From: Alistipes sp.
GTDB lineage: Bacteria; Bacteroidota; Bacteroidia; Bacteroidales; Rikenellaceae
Assembly: GCA_017935185.1 (NCBI GenBank)
Contig: JAGBIC010000029.1
Location: 34,702 to 98,701 of the forward strand
Length of the DNA stretch: 64,000 nt
Direction of reading: 5' to 3'
The notes under the pieces are model-generated. The model searched no databases, was not told the DNA's origin, and saw only the letters and a program-made list of their open reading frames with translations. Shown here one piece after another: positions 26,294 through 34,270 of the stretch. The position numbers and the translations under genes are program-made. Position 1 is the stretch's first letter, and the number at the start of each line of letters is the position of its first letter.

Positions 26294-27613
26294 CTATTTT
26301 CGGCCTTTCTTGCTCCAGGCTCCGATGACCTCTCCGTACAAATCATACCCTTCGGCATCGGTGATAAGAACCTCGTAGAAGCAGCCACGGCGCAATTGTC
26401 GCTTCTCGACAGGAATGAGAATCTCTTGATCCACCTCGGGAGAGTCGTACTGCGAGCGAGCAACGTAGAAATCACCTTCGCGGCGGTCAACAATAGCCTG
26501 CATGGTGCGACCCACGCGAGAGAGGTTATTCTCCAAAGCAATCTGTTCTTGAATGAGCATGATGCGCTCGGCGCGACGTTGTTTCTCCTCCTCGGGGACA
26601 TCATCCGTAAGCATTGTTGCCGAGTGGGTGCCCTCCTCCTCCGAATAGGGGAATACGCCCAAACGTTCGAAGCGAACCTCCTTCACAAAAGCCTCCAATT
26701 CAGCCATATCCTCGGCACTCTCGTTGGGGTAACCCACCAAAAGCGTTGTTCGCAGGGCAATGTCGGGAATCTGCTTGCGCAGGCGTGAGATAAGCTCTAT
26801 TGCCTCGGCTTTGGTGTGGCGGCGTTTCATTGCCGAGAGCATATTGTCGGAGATGTGTTGGAATGGGATGTCGAGATATTTGCAAATTTTGGGCTCCCTG
26901 GCCATAACCTCAATCACATCTTCGGGGAATGCGGCAGGGTAGGCGTAGTGCAGACGTATCCACTCGATACCCTCTATTCTACATAGTTTTTGCAATAGCT
27001 CGGCTAAACAACGGCGACCATAAAGGTCTATGCCATAGTAGGTGGTGTCTTGTGCAATGACCATCAACTCCTTCACTCCCTGCTCGGCAAGTTTCTGTGC
27101 CTCGTCGAGAATCTGCTCCATAGGAACCGATATGTGCTTACCGCGAATGAGTGGGATGGCGCAGTAGCCGCAGAGCCAGTTGCACCCCTCCGAAATTTTC
27201 AGATAGGCGTAGTGTAATGGGGTGGTAAGCACTCGCTCGGTTTCGAGTGCGGTACTGTATTTGCCGCCGAGTGTGGCAACGATGTCAGCCCAATCTTTTA
27301 CGCCAAAATATTGGTCTACCTCAGGTATCTCCTCGCGAAGTTCATCGGCGTAGCGCTCGCTCAAACAGCCAATAACGAAGAGTTGCTCAATCAGCCCCTC
27401 TTGTTTGGCGGCAACGGCCTCCAGAATAGTGTTGATGCTCTCCTGCTTGGCGTCGCCGATAAATCCGCAGGTGTTTATTACCACCACCTTCGCATCGGTG
27501 CTATCGCTGTTAAATGAGAGTGTGTAACCCGCAGCGGCAAGTTGCGCCATCAGGTGTTCGCTGTCGACGATATTTTTTGAGCAGCCGAGGGTTATGACGT
27601 TGATTTTCTTCAT
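26294..27613 (-). CDS. rimO: Ribosomal protein uS12 methylthiotransferase
   Basis: A 439-residue radical-SAM enzyme with two [4Fe-4S] clusters that adds a methylthio group to an Asp of uS12. The N-terminal domain cysteines are Cys11, Cys49 and Cys83; the radical-SAM triad is Cys144, Cys148 and Cys151 in EGCNWLCGYCAIP. A TRAM domain covers the end (about 370-430). It follows ftsY by nine bases. Confidence 0.94.
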   Translation of the reverse strand: MKKINVITLGCSKNIVDSEHLMAQLAAAGYTLSFNSDSTDAKVVVINTCGFIGDAKQESINTILEAVAAKQEGLIEQLFVIGCLSERYADELREEIPEVDQYFGVKDWADIVATLGGKYSTALETERVLTTPLHYAYLKISEGCNWLCGYCAIPLIRGKHISVPMEQILDEAQKLAEQGVKELMVIAQDTTYYGIDLYGRRCLAELLQKLCRIEGIEWIRLHYAYPAAFPEDVIEVMAREPKICKYLDIPFQHISDNMLSAMKRRHTKAEAIELISRLRKQIPDIALRTTLLVGYPNESAEDMAELEAFVKEVRFERLGVFPYSEEEGTHSATMLTDDVPEEEKQRRAERIMLIQEQIALENNLSRVGRTMQAIVDRREGDFYVARSQYDSPEVDQEILIPVEKRQLRRGCFYEVLITDAEGYDLYGEVIGAWSKKGRK

Positions 27614-27622
27614 CCTTAAGGG

Positions 27623-28657
27623 TTATTTATGTTCGCCAAACAGAGCGTCTACAAATTGATGGCGGTTGAAGATCTTCAATTGGTCGATGCCCTCGCCGAT
27701 ACCGATATAACGCACGGGGATATGGAATTGGTCGCTGATGCCGATTACCACGCCGCCCTTGGCTGTGCCATCGAGCTTGGTGATTGTGAGCGAGGTGACC
27801 TGTGTTGCCTGTGTGAATTGACGAGCCTGCTCAAAGGCGTTCTGGCCTGTCGAGCCGTCAAGCACAAGCATCACTTCGTGAGGTGCGTCGGGAATTACTT
27901 TCGACATTACGTTGCGAATCTTTGTAAGCTCGTTCATCAGGCCAACCTTGTTGTGCAAACGCCCTGCTGTGTCGATAAGTACCACGTCGGCATTGTTAGC
28001 CACAGCCGATTTCAAGGTGTCGAATGCTACCGAGGCGGGGTCAGAACCCATCTCCTGACGAATCATCGTTGCTCCGGCGCGCTCGGCCCACACGGCCAGC
28101 TGGTCGATAGCGGCGGCGCGGAGTGTGTCGGCGGCGCCGATATAAACTTTACGACCTGCTTTAGTGAGCTGTGCTGCGAGCTTGCCGATGGTGGTGGTCT
28201 TGCCTGCTCCGTTTACACCCACAACCATCATCACATAGGGCATGCCCTCTTTTACTTCAAGACCGAAATCCTGCTGCGATGAGTGTGACTCCTCCATCAG
28301 TTGGGCAATCTCGTCACGCAGGATGGCGTTCAGCTCCGAGGTGTTCATATATTTGTCGCGGGCGATGCGCTCCTCGATATGGTTGATAATCTTTACGGTG
28401 GTCTCAACTCCCACATCCGAAGTGATAAGCACCTCTTCCAAATCATCCAGCACGTCGGCATCTACTGTCGAGCGACCGGCCACGGCACGCGCCAACTTCG
28501 AGAAGAAGCCCGCTTTGGTCTTCTGTAAACCCTCTGAAAGCTCCTCTTTTTGCTGCTGCTCGGTTTGAATGCTCTCCTGCGCCTCTGACTGCTGCTGAGG
28601 GGCGGATTCAGGAGTATTGCTATCTGTTTTTTTCTTAAAAAGGTCAAAAAATCCCAT
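27623..28657 (-). CDS. ftsY: Signal recognition particle receptor FtsY
   Basis: A 344-residue SRP GTPase that docks ribosome-SRP complexes at the inner membrane. The N-terminal region (about 1-45) is polar with Gln/Glu repeats in place of the long acidic domain of E. coli. The G1 loop is GVNGAGKTTT (147-156), followed by the DTLRAAA and DTAGR blocks and TKLDGTAKGG. It is the first gene of ftsY-rimO, probably extending to GH95. In this family of genomes it normally follows DUF4295; here two extra elements lie between. Confidence 0.95.
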   Translation of the reverse strand: MGFFDLFKKKTDSNTPESAPQQQSEAQESIQTEQQQKEELSEGLQKTKAGFFSKLARAVAGRSTVDADVLDDLEEVLITSDVGVETTVKIINHIEERIARDKYMNTSELNAILRDEIAQLMEESHSSQQDFGLEVKEGMPYVMMVVGVNGAGKTTTIGKLAAQLTKAGRKVYIGAADTLRAAAIDQLAVWAERAGATMIRQEMGSDPASVAFDTLKSAVANNADVVLIDTAGRLHNKVGLMNELTKIRNVMSKVIPDAPHEVMLVLDGSTGQNAFEQARQFTQATQVTSLTITKLDGTAKGGVVIGISDQFHIPVRYIGIGEGIDQLKIFNRHQFVDALFGEHK

Positions 28658-28707
28658 AATCTATTTTGTTTTTACGCCTGACGGTATTCGACAAGCAAAT
28701 AATTATA

Positions 28708-28739
28708 CAAAGTTACGGATTTTTCAGGATAATACCAAA
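28708..28739 (-). promoter_or_regulatory. Promoter of ftsY
   Basis: TAACTTTG on the minus strand (complement of 28708-28715) and TTTG (complement of 28736-28739) with a 20-base spacer, about 50 bases before the start codon. Confidence 0.65.
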
Positions 28740-28776
28740 TATTAAATTGTGGTGCAATTCCCCACCGAGAGTGTTG

Positions 28777-28805
28777 TTTGTTTTGCGGAAAAATTTATAC
28801 CTTTG
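28777..28805 (+). promoter_or_regulatory. Promoter of structured RNA copy 1
   Basis: TTTG (28777-28780) and TACCTTTG (28798-28805), spacer 17 bases. The start of transcription is expected near 28811, in front of a small ACCGAG/CTCGGT hairpin. Confidence 0.6.
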
Positions 28806-28810
28806 TAAAA

Positions 28811-29070
28811 CCGAGGTCGTGTTCTCGGTAGACATATTTTATAGAAAGTGTTTTCGCGCACTCCTTGTTAGAAAATGTGGAAGTTTTCATTAGTTGGAGG
28901 TCGAACGAACAACACTCATTTCTTGTTTAGCATATGGTGTGGGCGCAATTATTGCGTTCGTAATCTCCATATCTATTCAGGTGTGGGGTATTGCATCGTT
29001 TATTCCAACTGGGGTCTTTCCACAACCTTCTAACAGATAAACGAAATCAACTCCACACTTTCTGTTTTTA
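28811..29070 (+). ncRNA. Structured RNA of unknown role, copy 1
   Basis: The gap between ftsY and the YkvA-like gene holds an RNA-like element with nested helices: AGAAAGTGT/ACACTTTCT (28843-28851 with 29055-29063), TTGTTAGAA/TTCTAACAG (28865-28873 with 29028-29036), TGTGGAAG/CTTTCCACA (28876-28883 with 29016-29024), AGTTGGA/TCCAACT (28892-28898 with 29004-29010), and an inner hairpin around 28943-28957. A T-rich end follows (29061-29069). A second copy at 31.99 kb keeps these pairings with different bases. It may belong to a known Rfam class such as Bacteroidales-1; I cannot test this. It ends 70 bases before the YkvA-like ATG. Confidence 0.7.
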
Positions 29071-29140
29071 TATAATCATCATTTTAGGGGTTGGGACGAG
29101 GTAAGAAATAGAATTATATTAACCTAAACATTTAACTTGT

Positions 29141-29485
29141 ATGGAGAAAAAAGTACCAAAGGATGTTACTTCTTATGAGAAGTATTATTCAGAATCAGGA
29201 TTTTGGAAGAAGGCCAAGTCGCTTGGTAAGAAGGTGTTGAAGCCCGCCTTGTTGCTTTTTTATGTAATGAAGTCACCAAGTACACCACTTGCTATTAAGA
29301 CTGCAATAGCAGGAGCATTGGGGTATTTGATTTTGCCATTGGATTTAGTTCCCGATATTATACCTGTGGCAGGATATGCAGATGATGCATCAGCTTTGGC
29401 TGCAACCGTGAAAATGTGTCAAGCACATATAACGCCCCAAATTGAGCAACAAGCGAATGCCAAGTTGAACGACCTTCTTGGATAA
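29141..29485 (+). CDS. YkvA/DUF1232 family membrane protein
   Basis: A 114-residue protein with the DUF1232 core: hydrophobic AIKTAIAGALGYLILPLDLVPDIIPVAGYADDASALA, centred on the LPLDLVPD motif (about 67-74). The N-terminal 35 residues are basic. The function of the family is not established. The gene stands alone, after structured RNA copy 1 and before a terminator, inserted where ftsY would normally meet DUF4295. Its third-position use is somewhat more AT-rich than that of the ribosomal genes beside it. Confidence 0.85.
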   Translation: MEKKVPKDVTSYEKYYSESGFWKKAKSLGKKVLKPALLLFYVMKSPSTPLAIKTAIAGALGYLILPLDLVPDIIPVAGYADDASALAATVKMCQAHITPQIEQQANAKLNDLLG

Positions 29486-29506
29486 AAATTGCTTCAACGC
29501 CCACAC

Positions 29507-29541
29507 AAAAAAAGGCGCACCCTATTGGATGCGCCTTTTTT
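29507..29541. terminator. Bidirectional terminator between the YkvA-like gene and DUF4295
   Basis: AAAAAGGCGCA and TGCGCCTTTTTT pair around a short loop with A/T runs on both sides, placed between converging genes. Confidence 0.8.
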
Positions 29542-29570
29542 GTATTAAACCTTAAGGTCTAATGCAAAAA

Positions 29571-29729
29571 TTATTTCTCAGCGAAGTAAGCCTTGATGTC
29601 AGCCTCCTCAAGAATGTTCTGAGTCTTGAAGATGTAAGCACCGGTCTTCTCTGATTTCACCATCTTGATGCACTTGGTGTACTTCTTGTTGGTACCCGTC
29701 TTAAGGGTTGCAACTACTTTCTTTGCCAT
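29571..29729 (-). CDS. DUF4295 small basic protein
   Basis: A 52-residue Lys-rich protein, MAKKVVATLKTGTNKKYTK at the N-terminus and ending DIKAYFAEK. It belongs to the Bacteroidetes family DUF4295, which is nearly always encoded with bL33 and bL28. Its size, charge and place suggest a ribosome-associated protein, but that is inference. It follows rpmG by 13 bases in the operon rpmB-rpmG-DUF4295. Confidence 0.88.
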   Translation of the reverse strand: MAKKVVATLKTGTNKKYTKCIKMVKSEKTGAYIFKTQNILEEADIKAYFAEK

Positions 29730-29742
29730 AACTTACAAAAAA

Positions 29743-29925
29743 TTACTTAATTTCACGATGTACTGTAACCTTCTTCAAGTAAGGATTGTACTTCTTACGC
29801 TCCAAACGATCGGGTGTGTTCTTCTTGTTCTTGGTGGTGATGTAGCGTGACATACCTGCAACGCCAGACTCCTTCTGCTCGGTGCACTCAAGGATCACCT
29901 GAACTCTGTTACCTTTCTTTGCCAT
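29743..29925 (-). CDS. rpmG: 50S ribosomal protein bL33
   Basis: A 60-residue large-subunit protein: [20 protein letters not shown] at the start, then [21 protein letters not shown], which is the bL33 signature. Only one Cys is present (Cys14), so this is the non-zinc form. It follows rpmB by 16 bases. Confidence 0.95.
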   Translation of the reverse strand: MAKKGNRVQVILECTEQKESGVAGMSRYITTKNKKNTPDRLERKKYNPYLKKVTVHREIK

Positions 29926-29941
29926 TTCTCCTTAATAAATT

Positions 29942-30175
29942 TTAGTAAACCTTCTTGGGAGCAGCGGCCTCCTTAAGAGCGGCAGCCAAGCCCTTCTTGT
30001 TAATAGTTTTCATACCGGCAGCGGTTACTCTCAAAGTAAACCAGCGGCCCTCCTCCTCTGACCAGAAGCGCTTTGTCTTCAAGTTAGTGTTGAACTTACG
30101 CTTGGTCTTGCGGTTTGAGTGAGAAACATTGTTACCCACTACTGCGGTTTTACCCGTAATTTCGCAAACTCTCAT
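29942..30175 (-). CDS. rpmB: 50S ribosomal protein bL28
   Basis: A 77-residue large-subunit protein with the family opening [20 protein letters not shown] and the block RRFW-like [22 protein letters not shown]. It is the first gene of rpmB-rpmG-DUF4295. A promoter partly built from short AATTC repeats lies upstream. Confidence 0.95.
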   Translation of the reverse strand: MRVCEITGKTAVVGNNVSHSNRKTKRKFNTNLKTKRFWSEEEGRWFTLRVTAAGMKTINKKGLAAALKEAAAPKKVY

Positions 30176-30219
30176 CTGTTTTTAATTTTTAGTTCTTAAT
30201 CCCTCACAATAAGGGTGCG

Positions 30220-30251
30220 CAAAGATACGTAAAATAAATTCAAAATTCAAA
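30220..30251 (-). promoter_or_regulatory. Promoter of the rpmB operon
   Basis: TATCTTTG on the minus strand (complement of 30220-30227) and TTTG (complement of 30248-30251), spacer 20 bases. The -33 element falls within the short tandem repeat at 30236-30269. Confidence 0.6.
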
Positions 30252-30269
30252 ATTCACAATTCAAAATTG
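30236..30269. repeat. Short tandem AAAATTC repeat
   Basis: About five copies of a seven-base unit, AAAATTC with one variant (ACAATTC), lie between the divergent rpmB and GH30 genes. Such units often vary in copy number; here one unit supplies the -33 element of the rpmB promoter. Confidence 0.6.
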
Positions 30270-30340
30270 TTGGTTTTTGGCAAAAAAAGTTGCGAGAGTG
30301 GATGGTGTGGGCGGTTTGATATGGGAGATAAGCAACTTTT

Positions 30341-30372
30341 TTTGTCTTCAACGAGATAAATCGCTATATTTG
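30341..30372 (+). promoter_or_regulatory. Promoter of the GH30 gene
   Basis: TTTG (30341-30344) and TATATTTG (30365-30372) are 20 bases apart, 25 bases before the ATG. Confidence 0.7.
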
Positions 30373-30397
30373 TAACAAATCAAAAATATATAATGCT

Positions 30398-31837
30398 ATG
30401 AAGAAGATAATCGCGTTGATGGTTTCAACCTTGCTGTTGGCAGGTTCTGTGATGGCGCAGGAGCAGGTTGCTGTAAAAATCGATAAGCAGCAGCGTTGGC
30501 AGACCATCGAGGGGTGGGGTAGCTCGCTATGCTGGTGGGCACACATGTGTGGTCGCTGGGACGAGAAGACCATCGACGAGCTGCTTGACCTGATTACATC
30601 GAAAGATGGTCTGAATATGAACGTCTTCCGTTACAATATAGGCGGTGGCGATGACCCCTCGCATGCCGATGGCCATATGGTAAAAGGCAAGGGCAAGCGT
30701 GCCGAGATGGAGGGTTTCAAGGCTTCGGCCGATGCTCCCTACGATTGGAGCGCCGACGAGGGGCAACGTAAAATTATGCTTAAAATCAAGAAGTTGCGCC
30801 CCGATGCTGTTTTTGAGGCATTTTCAAATTCGGCTCCCTACTGGATGACATACAGCGGTTGCTCGGCAGGCCATCAAGACCCCATGAAGGATAACCTGAA
30901 GCCCGAGTATTACGAGATGTTCTGTGACTATCTTATAGATGTCTGCAAACACTATAAAGAGGAGTACGGCATCGAGTTCAAGACCCTTGAGCCTTTCAAC
31001 GAATCAACGAGCAATTATTGGTATAATCAGGGCTCGCAGGAGGGTTGCCATTTCGATGCAGAGAGTCAGGTGAAGCTTCTGCGTGTGCTATACCCCAAGT
31101 TGCAGGCCTCGGGGCTGAAGACCGTTATTGCCGCCTCTGACGAAACCAATCTGCGTTCGGCAATCAAGGTCTGGAAAGTCTATTCGCAGTATCCCGATAT
31201 TATGGATATGGTTAAGCAGTTTAACACCCACACCTATTCGGGAACAAACAGCGAGCGTATGGAACTCAATAAATTGGTGTCAAGCACCGATATGGAGTTT
31301 TGGCAGTCGGAGTCTGGCCCGCAGTGGGATAACGAGTTGCGCCCCAAAGGGCCGAGCGTATTCGAGAATAACCTCTATTTGGCCAAAAAACTCTTCCGCG
31401 ATATGCGCATCATGCGTCCGCAGGCGTGGCTCGATTGGCAGCTGGTTGAGGAGATGAGTGAGACATGGAGTCAGATTAAGGGTAACTTCGCAACGGGCAA
31501 GTATACTATTCTTAAAAACTATTATGTCAGAATGAATGTTACCCGCTTTATCAAGCAGGGCTACACACTGCTCGTTACCGAGAATGAGAATACTTTGGCG
31601 GCCATTTCGCCCGACGGCAGGGAGTTTGTCATTGTTTTGTTGAATGTCGAGCAGGAGGCTTATGATGCCAATATAAATCTGTCTACTTTCGGCAAGGTTG
31701 CATCAAAGGCGAAGGTTTATCGCACTTCAGAGAAGGAGAATTGTCAGGAGCTGGCTGCGGTGTCAATCAGCGACAAGCAGTTGAGTTATCGTGCCGAGCC
31801 GATGAGTATCACTACCATCGTGGCAAAGGTGAAATAG
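30398..31837 (+). CDS. GH30-like glycoside hydrolase (beta-1,6-galactanase type)
   Basis: A 479-residue secreted enzyme with signal peptide (cleavage after about AQ, residue 20-21). It shows the GH30 fold: QTIEGWGSSLCWWAHM at the start of the barrel, the acid/base Glu202 in LEPFNEST and the nucleophile Glu305 in FWQSESGPQ, then a C-terminal beta-sandwich (about 390-479). The overall pattern is closest to endo-beta-1,6-galactanase-like GH30 members acting on arabinogalactan side chains; other beta-glycosides are possible. It has its own promoter and terminator and no transport partner nearby. Confidence 0.82.
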   Translation: MKKIIALMVSTLLLAGSVMAQEQVAVKIDKQQRWQTIEGWGSSLCWWAHMCGRWDEKTIDELLDLITSKDGLNMNVFRYNIGGGDDPSHADGHMVKGKGKRAEMEGFKASADAPYDWSADEGQRKIMLKIKKLRPDAVFEAFSNSAPYWMTYSGCSAGHQDPMKDNLKPEYYEMFCDYLIDVCKHYKEEYGIEFKTLEPFNESTSNYWYNQGSQEGCHFDAESQVKLLRVLYPKLQASGLKTVIAASDETNLRSAIKVWKVYSQYPDIMDMVKQFNTHTYSGTNSERMELNKLVSSTDMEFWQSESGPQWDNELRPKGPSVFENNLYLAKKLFRDMRIMRPQAWLDWQLVEEMSETWSQIKGNFATGKYTILKNYYVRMNVTRFIKQGYTLLVTENENTLAAISPDGREFVIVLLNVEQEAYDANINLSTFGKVASKAKVYRTSEKENCQELAAVSISDKQLSYRAEPMSITTIVAKVK

Positions 31838-31853
31838 AAAAAATATACTACAA

Positions 31854-31891
31854 TACACAAAAACCTATTCGCAAGGATAGGTTTTTGTGTA
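31854..31891 (+). terminator. Terminator after the GH30 gene
   Basis: ACACAAAAACCTAT pairs perfectly with ATAGGTTTTTGTGT around an eight-base loop, just past the stop codon. Confidence 0.75.
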
Positions 31892-31956
31892 TAATACCCA
31901 TTTCAACAATCGTTAAAATAAATTTATCATATTTCTGACGCGATACCCTAATTGTG

Positions 31957-31987
31957 TTGTTCATATGAATTTTTTTTTGTAAATTTG
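31957..31987 (+). promoter_or_regulatory. Promoter of structured RNA copy 2
   Basis: TTG (31957-31959) and TAAATTTG (31980-31987) with a 20-base spacer. The same arrangement precedes copy 1. Confidence 0.55.
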
Positions 31988-31993
31988 TGACGC

Positions 31994-32250
31994 TATTGTA
32001 CCGCATAGGCGCATAGTAGAACATTTTTACGAAAGTGTTTTCGTATTGTCCAAAGTAGGAAATGTGGAAGTTTTCGATAACAACAGGACTGCGAACAACA
32101 CTCTTCCTTGTATAGTTATGTGACAACGCATTCTGCGAATATCTCATACTATTCAAGTGTGGGGTATCGCGTCGTTTATTGTTGTTATAGGTCTTTCCAC
32201 AACCTCCTACTTGATAAACGAGAGTCAGCTCCACACTTTCTTTTTTTATA
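31994..32250 (+). ncRNA. Structured RNA of unknown role, copy 2
   Basis: This is a diverged copy of the element at 28811-29070. Helices in order: GAAAGTGT/ACACTTTC (32031-32038 with 32233-32240), CAAAGTAGGA/TCCTACTTG (32051-32060 with 32205-32213), TGTGGAAG/CTTTCCACA (32063-32070 with 32193-32201), ATAACAACA/TGTTGTTAT (32077-32085 with 32180-32188), and inner CGCA-TTC-TGCG near 32127-32137. The second, fourth and inner helices differ in sequence from copy 1 but still pair. Conserved loops include ATTCAAGTGTGGGGTA and TCGTTTATT (32151-32180). A T run ends it (32241-32247). It lies 130 bases before the AT-rich gene trio. Confidence 0.7.
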
Positions 32251-32378
32251 CGTTATTAACAACCATCTTAAGGAGCTTAAGAGGCACAACTTCCGTGTTA
32301 TTTATTGTCATAATATGAAATAAATGGAGGAAGCCGAAAATCCGTTAAGAGTAGGCACGTATTAAAAAAAGTAATTTT

Positions 32379-32693
32379 ATGGAAAAACAAAACGTACAAA
32401 TGGGTTGGTGCAAAGCTTCAATGACTTTGGGTGTTATTGCAACTATTCTTTCTCTTCTGCCTTTGCTTAGCGCATGGTTTATGTTCTTAACAACCATCAA
32501 TTATTTATTAGCTCCAATTGGTATCATATGTGGAGTTGTAGCTATCGTAAAATCTCAAAATCTAACAAAATCAATTATTGGATTAGTTCTTTGTGTTTTA
32601 GCTCTTTGCATCCCTTTCCTTCTCTCTGATTATTATCTAGAGAGTGCAGCAGACTCTGTTGATAATATGTTGGATCTAATGGATAATTTTTAA
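32379..32693 (+). CDS. Small membrane protein of unknown function (AT-rich cassette, gene 1)
   Basis: A 104-residue protein with three hydrophobic stretches (about 15-35, 39-58, 64-82) and a polar, acidic C-terminus (SAADSVDNMLDLMDNF). It vaguely recalls small DUF4190-type membrane proteins, but I do not assign a family. Base composition is clearly more AT-rich than its neighbours, with TCA/TCT serines instead of the host's TCG. It is followed by the second cassette gene after 11 bases. It lies downstream of structured RNA copy 2. Confidence 0.65.
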   Translation: MEKQNVQMGWCKASMTLGVIATILSLLPLLSAWFMFLTTINYLLAPIGIICGVVAIVKSQNLTKSIIGLVLCVLALCIPFLLSDYYLESAADSVDNMLDLMDNF

Positions 32694-32704
32694 TCACTAC
32701 AGCT

Positions 32705-33412
32705 ATGAGTAACAAGAAAAAACTCATCTTGATTGGAGTAGGCGTTATAATTTTAATATCCTTGCTGTCGAATATTGGCGGAAACAGTGATTCAACGCCA
32801 CAAGAACCAAGAGAGGAGTTGATTTTAAAGGCGGCTCAAACCGAAATTAAAGGAGATTTAAAAGGCTGTTATGAAATAGTTGATAAAAATTACAAAGTTA
32901 AGTTCGGTCAGAAAAGCTATGAAAATGATGTCGTTACGATAGAACTAAAGCGCATATCTAAGGATTTACCATACGATAGGAAAAATGTTGTTATTTTCCC
33001 TGAAGCTGAAGAATCATTAGCCGAGAATTGCGCAGGTTTTGGTATTGAAATACTAAACATCGATGGAGATGTTATTGATAAAAAAAGTGCCAATTCAACC
33101 CCATATTCTTGGGATGAAATGACAGCAGCGCTACAACTTCTTCCAGATGAAACGACGACTATCGCATTTCATTTCGACGATTTGTCAGAAGCTTCAAGTT
33201 TTAGAATTACATCATTGATTCAGCCAAATGAAAAAATCAAAACAACTATTGAGAAAGAGGCTGAAACATTGATTGATATTGCAAAAGAAGCTTCAAAACT
33301 GAGTAGTGACATAGAAACTGAAGAAGCTCTAGAGGATGCAAAAGAGGCGTTAGAACTGCTCGATGAAACTATGGAACTTACAGGGAAAATGCTAAACATA
33401 TTAGAACATTAA
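32705..33412 (+). CDS. Membrane-anchored protein of unknown function (AT-rich cassette, gene 2)
   Basis: A 235-residue protein with one N-terminal hydrophobic segment (about 6-22), so the rest is probably outside the cytoplasm. The middle (about 40-175) looks like a mixed alpha/beta domain with no motif I recognise; the last 55 residues are a Glu/Lys/Leu-rich helix likely to form a coiled coil. Codon use is AT-rich. It is cotranscribed with the genes on both sides (gaps of 11 and 14 bases). Confidence 0.65.
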   Translation: MSNKKKLILIGVGVIILISLLSNIGGNSDSTPQEPREELILKAAQTEIKGDLKGCYEIVDKNYKVKFGQKSYENDVVTIELKRISKDLPYDRKNVVIFPEAEESLAENCAGFGIEILNIDGDVIDKKSANSTPYSWDEMTAALQLLPDETTTIAFHFDDLSEASSFRITSLIQPNEKIKTTIEKEAETLIDIAKEASKLSSDIETEEALEDAKEALELLDETMELTGKMLNILEH

Positions 33413-33426
33413 ACGTTATTTAATCT

Positions 33427-34188
33427 ATGAAACGTATTCCTATTATTCTACTTTTGTTTACATTGGTGGCTTGTTCTTCTCCTGTCGAAAAATATATCGA
33501 AAATGATTTTGCGAGAGTCGTTAGAGAGAATGCTTTGGATGAAGAAGTCCAAAATGAGATAAATCGAGTTGTAAATGAATTAGAAAATATGGCAGATGTA
33601 GCTAATCCAGAAGCGAAGGAGGCGAAGGAATTGGCTGCCAAAGCTAATAAATTGAATCAAGAAATTACATCAAGATTATCCTCTTATAAAAGGACTGGCA
33701 GCTATAGCTATATAATCAATATAGGTCACGATGTAGAGAATTTTGAAGCCATGAGTGCTAAGGCAAGGAAATTAGAGAAAAAAGCTAAACCTTACACTGA
33801 TCATAAAAACAAACAAATTAAGAGTTTGGTTGACGCATTCCATAATGTTGATACAAAGGCCTTGATGAATTCTCAAGATTTGGTTAAAAACGAGAGTGTT
33901 ACAGTTGAAAACATCTTCAATCAAGCATTTGGTGATCCTGCTAATATGGTTAGTCTGTCAGAAGAAGAGCTATCAAATCTTGCTTCTGCTTATATGACAA
34001 ACTACTTTGTTGATAATCCTACAAAGAGTGTTTTGGCTTATAAGTTCCAGAAAAATAGTGACAGATGGTATATTAAATTGTCAGACGAAACTCAATATTT
34101 CTTATCGGCAATCGAATGTGGAAACGGAGAATATTCTTATCAGTATATTCAAACAAACGATCCATTTCAGGGTGCTGCAACAAATTAG
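33427..34188 (+). CDS. Lipoprotein of unknown function (AT-rich cassette, gene 3)
   Basis: A 253-residue protein with a lipoprotein signal (MKRIPIILLLFTLVAC, Cys16). Residues about 20-125 are helical and rich in Glu, Lys and Ala, a likely coiled coil (EAKELAAKANKLNQEI). The C-terminal part (about 130-253) is a separate mixed domain with Trp and several Tyr. I do not recognise the family. It ends the AT-rich trio, and a terminator follows. Together the three proteins would form an inner-membrane/periplasmic/lipid-anchored set. Confidence 0.65.
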   Translation: MKRIPIILLLFTLVACSSPVEKYIENDFARVVRENALDEEVQNEINRVVNELENMADVANPEAKEAKELAAKANKLNQEITSRLSSYKRTGSYSYIINIGHDVENFEAMSAKARKLEKKAKPYTDHKNKQIKSLVDAFHNVDTKALMNSQDLVKNESVTVENIFNQAFGDPANMVSLSEEELSNLASAYMTNYFVDNPTKSVLAYKFQKNSDRWYIKLSDETQYFLSAIECGNGEYSYQYIQTNDPFQGAATN

Positions 34189-34270
34189 CGGAAGTGTAGC
34201 AAATTTACAGAAGAACTTGTCTAACAAATTTTTTATTAGATAGTTTTTGCTATGCAACTTATGGGAAAAA

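Noticed and set aside
26227-26604. N-terminal extension of the GH95 frame into the rimO region
   Set aside because: The added residues are Arg/Ser-rich with no signal peptide or family match, and they read opposite the logic of rimO. The start at 26226 gives a clean lipoprotein signal.
28811-32250. The two RNA-like elements as a mobile element or direct repeat
   Set aside because: No transposase, terminal inverted repeats or target duplications are seen, and similarity follows helices and loops rather than running evenly along the sequence.
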